A DNA stretch of 7,792 bases from Actinomycetes bacterium. Its GTDB lineage: Bacteria; Actinomycetota; Acidimicrobiia; Acidimicrobiales; RAAP-2. Positions 1-6,260 of the stretch are shown one piece after another. Made by a program: the position numbers and the translations under genes. The stretch covers positions 1 through 7,792 of the forward strand of contig JAJYMD010000287.1 in assembly GCA_021787255.1 (NCBI GenBank), written 5' to 3'. The notes under the pieces were generated by a model, which searched no databases, was not told where the DNA came from, and was given only the letters and a program-made list of their open reading frames with translations. How positions within the stretch are numbered: position 1 is the stretch's first letter; the number at the start of each line of letters is the position of its first letter.

Positions 1-15
1 TTCACCCGGCTGTGA
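1..15 (+). CDS. 3' end of an upstream gene (partial)
   Basis: The first 15 bases read Phe-Thr-Arg-Leu-stop, with TGA at 13-15. This stop overlaps the GTG start of the phosphatase gene (12-14) in a 4-base GTGA junction, a typical arrangement for translationally coupled genes in one operon. Four codons are too few to identify the product. In many actinobacteria the gene just before a Ppx/GppA phosphatase is a DUF501 protein, so that is the first guess, but it rests on known gene order and not on this sequence. Confidence 0.4.
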   Translation, partial: FTRL

Positions 16-1073
16 GCGCCCACGACGCCCGAGGCCCGCGCGCTCCGGACGCGACGGGCACCGGCCCGCTCGCCGCGGTGGACTGCGGCACGAACTCGAC
101 GCGCCTTCTCGTCGTCGACGACGCCGGACGCCAGCTCGTGCGGCTGATGCGGATCACGCGGCTCGGCGAGGGGGTCGACGCCTCGGGGGTCCTCGACCCC
201 GCGGCGATCGCCCGCACGGTTGTGGTCTTGGAGGAGTACCGCAAGGTCCTGGAGGACCACGGGGTCCGGGCGGTGCGCGTGGCGGCGACCTCTGCGGTAC
301 GCGACGCCTCCAACGGCCGGGAGCTCCTCGACGCCGCCACGCGCGCGATCGGTGCCCCGGCAGAGCTCCTGAGCGGGGAGGAGGAGGGGCGTCTCGCGTT
401 CGCCGGCGCGACGTCGGACCTGTCCTGCGATGAATGCAAGGAGGAGGTCTGCGTCGTCGTGGACATCGGCGGAGGCTCGACCGAGCTCATCGCCGGAGCG
501 TGCTCCTCGACCGAGCCCCCCACGAGCGGCGTCGGCGCCCCCGGCGTCGTGTCGCTCGGGATCGGCTGCGTGCGGTTGACCGAGCGGTTCTTCCACCACG
601 ACCCTCCTCTCGCCGACGAGCAGGCGGCGTGTGCTCGCTTCGTCGACGGCGAGATCGATCGGGCCACGCGTGTCCTCCCGGCTTTGGTCCCGGCTTTGGC
701 GGGCGATCCGTGCGCGGGCGACCAGCACCCGGAGCGTCCGGGGCGGACCCTGATCGGTCTGGCCGGGACGGTGTCGACGCTGTCGATGCTCGACCAGGGC
801 CTCGCCGACTACGACTGGGGCCGGGTCCATCACTCGCGGCTCGAGATCGACGCCGTCGAGCGCTGGTGCGAGGTGCTCGCGGCAGAGCCTGCGCAGGCCC
901 GCGCCCGTCGTCCCGGCATGGCGGCCGGCAGGGAGGACGTGATCGTCGCCGGAGCCTTCGTGCTCCGAGGGGTGATGCGGCGCCTCGGGTACTCCAGCTG
1001 CCTCGTGTCCGAGACGGACATCCTCGACGGGCTCGCGGCCAGCCTGCGGCTGGGCGCGAGCTCAGCGGGCTGA
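12..1073 (+). CDS. Ppx/GppA family phosphatase (exopolyphosphatase / pppGpp phosphohydrolase)
   Basis: This is a cytoplasmic sugar-kinase/Hsp70-fold (ASKHA) phosphatase of 353 residues. The family removes terminal phosphate from inorganic polyphosphate or hydrolyses pppGpp to ppGpp. Visible motifs in order are the phosphate-1 loop DCGTNSTRLLV (24-34), LSGEEEGRLAF (120-130) with the presumed catalytic glutamate near E123, the phosphate-2 loop DIGGGSTEL (151-159), SLGIGCVRLTE (181-191), the adenosine-type motif GLAGTVSTL (249-257), and RRPGMAAGREDVI (299-311). The length fits the short actinobacterial form without the C-terminal HD-like domain of E. coli Ppx. Residues 136-146 form a cysteine-bearing loop with a CDEC (CxxC) motif, and 162-177 look like a loop enlargement before the SLGIG motif. 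The GTG start overlaps the upstream stop by 4 bp. The 3' end overlaps the convergent membrane-protein gene by 12 bp. Family assignment is secure; polyphosphate versus pppGpp preference is not determinable here. Confidence 0.95.
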   Translation: MSAHDARGPRAPDATGTGPLAAVDCGTNSTRLLVVDDAGRQLVRLMRITRLGEGVDASGVLDPAAIARTVVVLEEYRKVLEDHGVRAVRVAATSAVRDASNGRELLDAATRAIGAPAELLSGEEEGRLAFAGATSDLSCDECKEEVCVVVDIGGGSTELIAGACSSTEPPTSGVGAPGVVSLGIGCVRLTERFFHHDPPLADEQAACARFVDGEIDRATRVLPALVPALAGDPCAGDQHPERPGRTLIGLAGTVSTLSMLDQGLADYDWGRVHHSRLEIDAVERWCEVLAAEPAQARARRPGMAAGREDVIVAGAFVLRGVMRRLGYSSCLVSETDILDGLAASLRLGASSAG

Positions 1074-1074
1074 G
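1061..1074. terminator. Small inverted repeat over two convergent stop codons; possible bidirectional terminator
   Basis: CTCAG (1061-1065) and CTGAG (1070-1074) pair as a 5-bp stem around the loop CGGG. The arms contain both stop codons: TCA at 1062-1064 ends the minus-strand gene, and TGA at 1071-1073 ends the plus-strand gene. No T-run follows on either side, so intrinsic termination is uncertain. The symmetry may just follow from the two opposed stops. Confidence 0.25.
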
Positions 1075-3506
1075 GGCGCGGGCTCGTCCGACAGGTCCGG
1101 CGCGGGGCCGGGCTCGCACGCATCGACCGGCTCCCGGCCCTCTGCGCGCGAACCGGGACGCCGGCGCGACGGGCGGCGTCCGACCACGAGCACCCAGCCC
1201 CCGAAGATCGCGGCGGCGCCGACCAGGAAGGCCGCCAGCCCCGCCTCTTCGTGGGGGGGGGTGAACGAGAAGGTGACGACGCTGCGACCGGCCGGGAGCG
1301 CGACCGCCTGGAAGAGGCGGTCGCGAGTGCGCACGGCCACCGTTCTGTCCCCCACGGCCGCCCGCCAGCCCTTCATGGAGAGCTCGCGGCGCACGAGGAC
1401 CGCAGGGCGGCGGCAGACGGCGACGACCCGTTCCACGCTCTCCTGGGAGAGCGTGCAGGTGCCACCGGCCGCGGTCCCCCCGGCGCCGGCCGAGCCGGCG
1501 GGCGCCACCGCTGAGTAGTAGGGGGAGGGACGGGGCGTCAGGTAGACGTCGCCGATCCCGTCGGCATAGACGAGCCGCAGCCCGAGGGTCCTCACCGCCG
1601 CTGCAGGGATCTCGTCGGGGAGCGTCACGATCACGCGGACGTCGATGCGCTCGTAGGCCGAGAAGTGCTTCACGAGCTCCTGCAGCGGGGTGGGCCCGGT
1701 CGGGTTCAGCTGGCTGTCGCCGGTGAAGACGTTCGGCATGACGTTCGTGTCGAGGTCGCTCTCGATGTACGACGCGTAGCTCTTGGGCAGCGGCAGGTCG
1801 TTCTCGTCGGCCTCGCCGAAGCCGAAGTAGCTGCCGTAGTTCGGCGTGAAGGGTCCCAGGGTGTAGAAGCGCCCGAGGCCGGTGTGCGCACGGACGGCGG
1901 CGACGAGACCGGTGTCCATGCTCGCGCGACGCGGTGCGGAGAGGTCGGGGACGACGAACATCGCGAGCGCGTCGACGACGACGAGCCCGACGAGCACCCC
2001 GGTGCGCAGCCGTCCGCGCAGGCCGAGGGCGGCGACGGCCACGAGCGCCATGAGGCCGAAGCCCCACACGAGGGACCCGTACACGAAGTGGTGCGCCCCT
2101 CCGACGGGACCGGCACCGATCCGGTCGGCGAGCCCGCGCCCCGCGTCGAGGAGGGCGAGCGAGATCACGACCGCTGCCAAGAGCGCGGGCAGGACGAACC
2201 ACCTCGGCACGTCCCCCCTCCGCAGGTCGTCGACGGCGAGGGCCGCCAGCACCACCGACGCGAGCGCGACCGACGGCGGCAGGTAGCGGTACGCGGCCAC
2301 CTGGTGCATGAGCGGCAGGTAGTCGAACAGTTGCTGGAGCGCGCTGGCGCCGTAGATGCGCCCGAGCGCGAGCACCATCCACGCGACGAGCGCGATGCGC
2401 AGCGGCCGCATCCGCCGCGCGTAGAGCGCGACGAGGTCGAGGAGGAGCAGGGTCGTGGTGAGGTAGCCGCCGACGTTGTCCCAGAACACCCTGAGGAACC
2501 CTGAAGGGTCGTTCGAGACGTAGCCGAAGATCGGGCCGAAGATGTACGGGAAGAAGAGCGCCGCCGGCGCCGGTCGGTCGAGCGCGACGGCGTCGAAGCC
2601 GGTCCCGTGCCGGCCGAGGAACGCTGCGGGGAGGTAGTCGACGAACGCGATGAGGATGGGCGCCGCCAAGGCGATGCCAACGGCAGCGCCCATGACCAGC
2701 TTGCGCAGGTAGGCGAGGACCTGCGTGCGGGTCAGCCCCACGCAGCGCACGAGCATCCAGAGCGCGGCGAAGAGGCCGTCGAGATAGGCCATCTCCGGGA
2801 ACCCCGCGTACAAGGAGAGCGCGAGCGCCACCGCGACGAGCGCCCAGCGTCCAGCCCGCCCCGCGGCCGCGGCGACCCTCGCCTGTTCGGCGGCGAAGAC
2901 GAGGAGCGGCAGGAGCGCGATCGGGTTGACCGCTGCGTGCCGGAACCACGAGAAGGTGCCGTCCAGCGCGAACGCACAGCCCGCGCCGGCTGCGATCCAG
3001 CGCGAGACGTCGAGACGGACGACCAGCGCGTACGTCGCGGCGCCCGAGACGGCCTCGAGCAGCATGTGGAACGGCAGCTGGCCTCCGAGGAAGACGAGCA
3101 GGAGGTTCGGCGGGAAGAACGCGGCGGACTGCATCTCGCCGGCGAGCGGCGCTCCGAGCCCCTCGTAGGGGTTCCACCAGGGCAGCCGGCCGCCGAGGAT
3201 GTCGAGCATCGCACGGTGCCCGAGGGACTGCGCGGTCGTGCCGGCGTTCGGGTCGATCGTGGCGCTGCCGGGGAAGACCCCTCCCGCGTGGATGATGCCC
3301 AGACCGCTCGCGAAGTACAACGGGTTCGGGTCGAACACGCCGAGGAGGAACAGCAGGTTGCCCGCGACCACCGCCCCGGCGACCAGGGCGAGCGGGCCGA
3401 GCCACTCCGCTGAGGCCGCGCCCCGAAGAGCCTCAACGACCCGCGAGGCAGCCGCACTTCGACGAGCGCGCCCGGGCCGGGAGTCGTCCGGCAAGAGGCT
3501 CTGCAC
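1062..3506 (-). CDS. YfhO-like polytopic membrane protein (GT-C-like, probable surface-glycan modification)
   Basis: This 814-residue integral membrane protein resembles the YfhO family, large membrane proteins linked to sugar transfer onto cell-wall or lipid-linked glycans outside the membrane. About 14-16 hydrophobic segments can be seen: the first near 35-58, most of the others between 125 and 520, and one C-terminal segment at about 754-776. Between the last two lies a soluble, probably extracytoplasmic domain (about 520-753). Family-like features are RLPWWNPYEGLGAPLAGEMQ (107-126, the 'PlWNPy..G.P' signature), GFPEMAYLDG (235-244), YRYLPPS (406-412) and, at the end of the soluble domain, MKGWRAAVGD (711-720) followed by the ALPAGRSVV stretch. 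The GTG start is the first possible one, because an in-frame TGA lies at 3513-3515; no Shine-Dalgarno is visible. The N-terminus has a basic cytoplasmic tail, and the C-terminal tail after 776 is charged and low in complexity. A nine-C run sits in the codons just before the last membrane segment. Donor and acceptor are unknown. Confidence 0.85.
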   Translation of the reverse strand: MQSLLPDDSRPGRARRSAAASRVVEALRGAASAEWLGPLALVAGAVVAGNLLFLLGVFDPNPLYFASGLGIIHAGGVFPGSATIDPNAGTTAQSLGHRAMLDILGGRLPWWNPYEGLGAPLAGEMQSAAFFPPNLLLVFLGGQLPFHMLLEAVSGAATYALVVRLDVSRWIAAGAGCAFALDGTFSWFRHAAVNPIALLPLLVFAAEQARVAAAAGRAGRWALVAVALALSLYAGFPEMAYLDGLFAALWMLVRCVGLTRTQVLAYLRKLVMGAAVGIALAAPILIAFVDYLPAAFLGRHGTGFDAVALDRPAPAALFFPYIFGPIFGYVSNDPSGFLRVFWDNVGGYLTTTLLLLDLVALYARRMRPLRIALVAWMVLALGRIYGASALQQLFDYLPLMHQVAAYRYLPPSVALASVVLAALAVDDLRRGDVPRWFVLPALLAAVVISLALLDAGRGLADRIGAGPVGGAHHFVYGSLVWGFGLMALVAVAALGLRGRLRTGVLVGLVVVDALAMFVVPDLSAPRRASMDTGLVAAVRAHTGLGRFYTLGPFTPNYGSYFGFGEADENDLPLPKSYASYIESDLDTNVMPNVFTGDSQLNPTGPTPLQELVKHFSAYERIDVRVIVTLPDEIPAAAVRTLGLRLVYADGIGDVYLTPRPSPYYSAVAPAGSAGAGGTAAGGTCTLSQESVERVVAVCRRPAVLVRRELSMKGWRAAVGDRTVAVRTRDRLFQAVALPAGRSVVTFSFTPPHEEAGLAAFLVGAAAIFGGWVLVVGRRPSRRRPGSRAEGREPVDACEPGPAPDLSDEPAPSAR
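1253..1261 (-). repeat. Nine-base C homopolymer within the YfhO-like gene
   Basis: Nine G in a row on the plus strand (1253-1261) give nine C in the coding strand, within codons for Thr-Pro-Pro-His near residues 749-752. The reading frame is intact in this sequence. Homopolymers of this length are prone to replication slippage and to sequencing indels. A one-base change here would replace the final transmembrane segment and remove the present stop. Confidence 0.9.
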
Positions 3507-3514
3507 CGGCGCTC

Positions 3515-3543
3515 AAGATAGGCGACCCGGCGCAGTCCGTCCG
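3515..3543 (-). promoter_or_regulatory. Candidate leaderless promoter of the YfhO-like gene
   Basis: Reading the minus strand, a -10-like TATCTT occupies 3520-3515 and fits the actinobacterial TANNNT pattern. A weak -35-like CGGACG lies at 3543-3538, 17 bases further upstream. Eight bases separate the -10 element from the GTG start at 3506, so transcription could begin at or next to the start codon. The missing Shine-Dalgarno fits a leaderless mRNA, which is common in actinobacteria. This is inferred from pattern only. Confidence 0.4.
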
Positions 3544-3566
3544 GCACCACGGGATCCGGTGCAGGA
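3540..3566. promoter_or_regulatory. Imperfect dyad in the divergent intergenic region (operator or RNA hairpin candidate)
   Basis: TCCGGCACC (3540-3548) and GGTGCAGGA (3558-3566) are inverted copies matching at eight of nine positions, around a 9-base spacer that contains GGATCC. The dyad overlaps the candidate -35 element of the minus-strand gene and the first part of the AGGAGG of the plus-strand gene. It could bind a dimeric regulator acting on both genes, or fold as an RNA hairpin in the plus-strand leader. Chance occurrence in GC-rich DNA is possible. Confidence 0.3.
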
Positions 3567-3580
3567 GGCTAACCTCCGGC
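3561..3580 (+). promoter_or_regulatory. Ribosome binding site AGGAGG inside a potential hairpin, upstream of the methyltransferase-glycosyltransferase gene
   Basis: A consensus AGGAGG occupies 3563-3568, with a rather long 13-base spacer to the GTG at 3582. An in-frame TAA at 3570-3572 lies between the site and the GTG, so 3582 is the first possible start. GGAGG (3564-3568) can pair fully with CCTCC (3573-3577) around the loop CTAA. Two more base pairs (3561-3562 with 3579-3580) form outside an A·G mismatch. The hairpin would hide the ribosome binding site. Confidence 0.55.
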
Positions 3581-3581
3581 G

Positions 3582-6239
3582 GTGGTCCATGACGCGTCGA
3601 GCGAGAGCCGCGCGCCCTCCCTCGAGCCGGCTCCCGCCGCGCCGCGGGCCGCTGCGCGCCTGGTCGCGGGCCGCGGGCTGCGTGCGTCGCGACCGGGCGA
3701 GGCGGCCTGGGAAGAGCACGTGGCCGGCATCGCCGACAACATCGTTCGCAGCTTCTCGCCGAGGAGAGTCTTCGACGAAGGGTGCGGCACAGGGCTGCTC
3801 GTGGAGGCCCTGTGGGACCGGGGCGTGGAAGCGCACGGCCGCGACATGTCCGAGCACGCGATCGGCCGTGTCCGGCCCGACGCCCGGGCCTACTGCCATG
3901 TCGGTTGCGCGACGGAGCCGATCGAGGGCTCCTACGACCTGGTCGTGTGCATCGGAGTCCTCGAGCTGCTCGAGCCCGACGAGGCGGACCGTGCCATCGA
4001 GCGGCTCACGAGCGTCAGCGACCGGGTCCTGTTCTCCTCGGCTCCCGTCGACTCGGGTGACGGCTCGCTGCGGACGGTCCGACCGGTGGGCTACTGGCTG
4101 CGGCGGTTCGCATGCCAGGGCTTCGCGCCGGTCCTCGGGCACGACGCCACGTACGTGAGCCCGCAGGCGGTCCTCTTCGAGCGCGCGGATGCACGGATCC
4201 CCGACGACGTCCTCGCGGGCGCGGCGGAGCTCGCCGCGCTGCGGCTCCGTCTCGCCGAGGCGCGCGAGGGCACGGCGCCGCGCGCGCTCGGGTCGAGCGC
4301 GGCCGCCGTCGTCGATCGCGAGCTCGAACGTCGGTTCACCGACCTCGCTCGTGAGCTCCAGGCGGAGCGGAGCGGGGCGGAGGCCGCCCGGGCGGAGCTG
4401 CGCGCGCTCGAGGCGACCCGGATCATGCGCTACTCGCGGCTGCCCCGCCGCGTCTACGGGCGGCTCAGGCGGGCGCTCCAGGAACCGGCCCGGCCGCACG
4501 CCGAGCCGCCGCCCTCCCCGCCACCGGACCCGACGTACGACCTGTGGATCTCGCAGTTCGACGCGATCGACGAGGACCGTCGCCGCTCCCTGGAGGAGCG
4601 GCTCTCCGCCCTTGCCTCGCGGCCGCTCGTCTCGGTCGTCATGCCCGTCTTCGACCCCCCGGAGCGCTACCTGCGCGAAGCGATCGAGTCGGTGCTCGGC
4701 CAGGTGTACGAGAACTGGGAGCTCTGTGCCGTCGACGACTGCTCGGCGGCCGCGTGGGTGCCCAAGGTGCTCGAGGAGTACGCCGCGCGCGACGAGCGCA
4801 TCCGGGTGGTGCGGCGGGAGGTGAACGGGCACATCTCCGCCGCCTCCAACACCGCCCTCGAGATGGTGCGAGGTGAGTGGGTCGTGCTCCTCGACCACGA
4901 CGACGCGCTGAGCGAGCACGCGCTCGCGCTCGGGGTGCTCGCCCTCGCCGAGAGGCCCGAGGCGGGGCTCGTCTACAGCGACGAGGACAAGATGGACGAC
5001 CACGGGCGGCGCTCGGTGCCCTTCTTCAAGCCGGACTTCGACCCCTTGCTGCTGCTCGCGCAGAATTACGTCTGCCACATGACGATGGCAAGGTCCGATC
5101 TCGTCCGCGAGGTGGGCGGCTTCCGCGAGGGGCTCGAGGGCAGCCAGGACTGGGACCTCGTGCTGCGCGTGAGCGAGCGCCTGCCAGCGGACCGGATCCT
5201 GCACGTGCCCCACATCCTGTACCACTGGCGCATCCATGCCGGCTCGACCGCGTCGGCGCGTGCCGCCAAGCCGTATGCGACCCGTGCCGGTGCGAGGGCA
5301 GTGGCGGACCACCTCGCACGCGTGGGCAAGGAGGGCGAGGTGACCGTGAACGAGGCGACCGGGAACGTGCGCGTGAAATGGCGCCTCCCCGGTCGTCCGC
5401 CGAAGGTCAGCGTCGTCGTCCCCACGCGTGACGGCGCGTACCTGAACCGCTGCCTGGCCAGCCTCTACGCGATCACCGACTACCCCGACTACGAGGTCGT
5501 CCTCGTCGACAACGGCAGCGTCGAGACGGCGACGAAGGACCTCTTCGCGCAGTACGGCGGGATCGCGAAGGTGGTCCACGACGACAGGCCGTTCAACTTC
5601 TCGGCACTGAACAACGGGGCCGTCGCCCACTGCGCCGGAGAGGTGCTCTGCTTCCTGAACGACGACTGCGAGGTGGTGGAGCACGGCTGGCTCGAAGAGC
5701 TCGTCTCCCAGCTCCTCCAAGAAGGCGTCGGCGCGGTCGGGGCGAAGCTCCTGTACCCCGACGGCCGGATCCAGCACGCCGGGGTGGTGCTCGGCATGGG
5801 CGGGGTCGCGGGCCATCCCGAGCGGCTCGCGGACCGCCTCGACAACGGCCACTTCGGCTGGCTGCAGACGGCTCGATCGCTGTCGGCCGTGACCGCGGCG
5901 TGCATGGCGGTGCGACGCGACGTCTTCGAGGAGCTGGGCGGCTTCGACGAGGTCAACCTCGGTGTCGCCTTCAACGACGTGGACCTGTGCCTCCGGGCGC
6001 GCGAAGCGGGATGGCGGGTGGTCTGGACCCCCCACGCCGTCCTCGTGCACCACGAGTCGGTGAGCCGCGGCCACGACCCCGACGTACGTCCCGAGGCCTT
6101 CGGCCAAGAGGTCGCCTACATGGAGCGGCGATGGGCTCACGTGCTGCGTTCGGACCCTGCCTACAACCCGAACCTCAGCCTCGAGGCGTGGGACTTCTCG
6201 CTCGCGTTCCCGCCGCGGGCGCTGTGGTGGGCCGACTGA
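3582..6239 (+). CDS. Trifunctional methyltransferase / tandem family-2 glycosyltransferase fusion
   Basis: This 885-residue protein has no signal peptide or membrane segment. It probably works at the cytoplasmic face in assembly of a surface polysaccharide or O-antigen-like glycan. Residues 40-200 form a class I SAM methyltransferase: motif I DEGCGTG (65-71), likely ribose-binding acid D88, and YDLVVCIGVLELL (118-130). Residues 210-280 are a charged Ala/Leu/Glu/Arg helix, probably coiled coil. A basic patch (280-298) and a Pro-rich hinge (301-318) follow. GT-A domain 1 spans about 348-555: SVVMPVFD (351-358), VDDCS (384-388), LLDHDD (436-441), SQDWDL (521-526), HWR (548-550). GT-A domain 2 spans about 608-830: SVVVPTRDG (610-618), VDNGS (642-646), LNDDC (692-696), FNDVDL (797-802). 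Both domains keep nucleotide-binding and catalytic acids, so two active transferases are likely. The architecture recalls WsaE of Geobacillus, a methyltransferase with two rhamnosyltransferases. The sugars are unknown; rhamnose is only an analogy. Confidence 0.9.
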   Translation: MVHDASSESRAPSLEPAPAAPRAAARLVAGRGLRASRPGEAAWEEHVAGIADNIVRSFSPRRVFDEGCGTGLLVEALWDRGVEAHGRDMSEHAIGRVRPDARAYCHVGCATEPIEGSYDLVVCIGVLELLEPDEADRAIERLTSVSDRVLFSSAPVDSGDGSLRTVRPVGYWLRRFACQGFAPVLGHDATYVSPQAVLFERADARIPDDVLAGAAELAALRLRLAEAREGTAPRALGSSAAAVVDRELERRFTDLARELQAERSGAEAARAELRALEATRIMRYSRLPRRVYGRLRRALQEPARPHAEPPPSPPPDPTYDLWISQFDAIDEDRRRSLEERLSALASRPLVSVVMPVFDPPERYLREAIESVLGQVYENWELCAVDDCSAAAWVPKVLEEYAARDERIRVVRREVNGHISAASNTALEMVRGEWVVLLDHDDALSEHALALGVLALAERPEAGLVYSDEDKMDDHGRRSVPFFKPDFDPLLLLAQNYVCHMTMARSDLVREVGGFREGLEGSQDWDLVLRVSERLPADRILHVPHILYHWRIHAGSTASARAAKPYATRAGARAVADHLARVGKEGEVTVNEATGNVRVKWRLPGRPPKVSVVVPTRDGAYLNRCLASLYAITDYPDYEVVLVDNGSVETATKDLFAQYGGIAKVVHDDRPFNFSALNNGAVAHCAGEVLCFLNDDCEVVEHGWLEELVSQLLQEGVGAVGAKLLYPDGRIQHAGVVLGMGGVAGHPERLADRLDNGHFGWLQTARSLSAVTAACMAVRRDVFEELGGFDEVNLGVAFNDVDLCLRAREAGWRVVWTPHAVLVHHESVSRGHDPDVRPEAFGQEVAYMERRWAHVLRSDPAYNPNLSLEAWDFSLAFPPRALWWAD

Positions 6240-6256
6240 GGTCCGACGGTCGGGCC
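6229..6256. terminator. Possible bidirectional terminator between two convergent genes
   Basis: Only 21 bases (6240-6260) separate the plus-strand fusion gene from the minus-strand glycosyltransferase gene. CCGAC (6232-6236) can pair with GTCGG (6249-6253) around a 12-base loop. With one bulged base (6254), GG (6230-6231) adds two more pairs with CC (6255-6256). No T-run is present, so Rho-independent termination is doubtful. I see no other signal in the gap. Confidence 0.2.
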
Positions 6257-6260
6257 GCGC

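Noticed and set aside
681..703. Short direct repeat with two copies of CGGCTTTGG in the phosphatase gene
   Set aside because: It encodes a simple PALVPALA duplication and fits ordinary codon repetition; only two copies are present.
487..3405. A 972-codon open frame on the minus strand running across both the phosphatase and the YfhO-like gene
   Set aside because: The translation is Arg/Ala/Pro-rich low-complexity sequence in a shifted frame of the real membrane-protein gene. It has no motifs and crosses two well-supported genes. It matters only as the frame that a slip in the C tract could enter.
3589..3600. ATG at 3589 as an alternative start near the AGGAGG site
   Set aside because: It is out of frame with the fusion gene. 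Its frame lacks domain signatures, whereas GTG 3582 is in frame with the methyltransferase.
3513..6140. An 875-codon open frame on the minus strand opposite the methyltransferase-glycosyltransferase gene
   Set aside because: The translation is rich in Arg, His, Val, Glu and Gly with no recognisable domain. Long antisense frames are expected where third positions are nearly all G or C. The plus-strand product has clear family motifs throughout.
6243..6253. Tight palindrome CCGAC-G-GTCGG in the gap between convergent genes
   Set aside because: A one-base loop cannot form a stable hairpin as drawn. The wider pairing with 6232-6236 is more plausible and is reported as a weak terminator.
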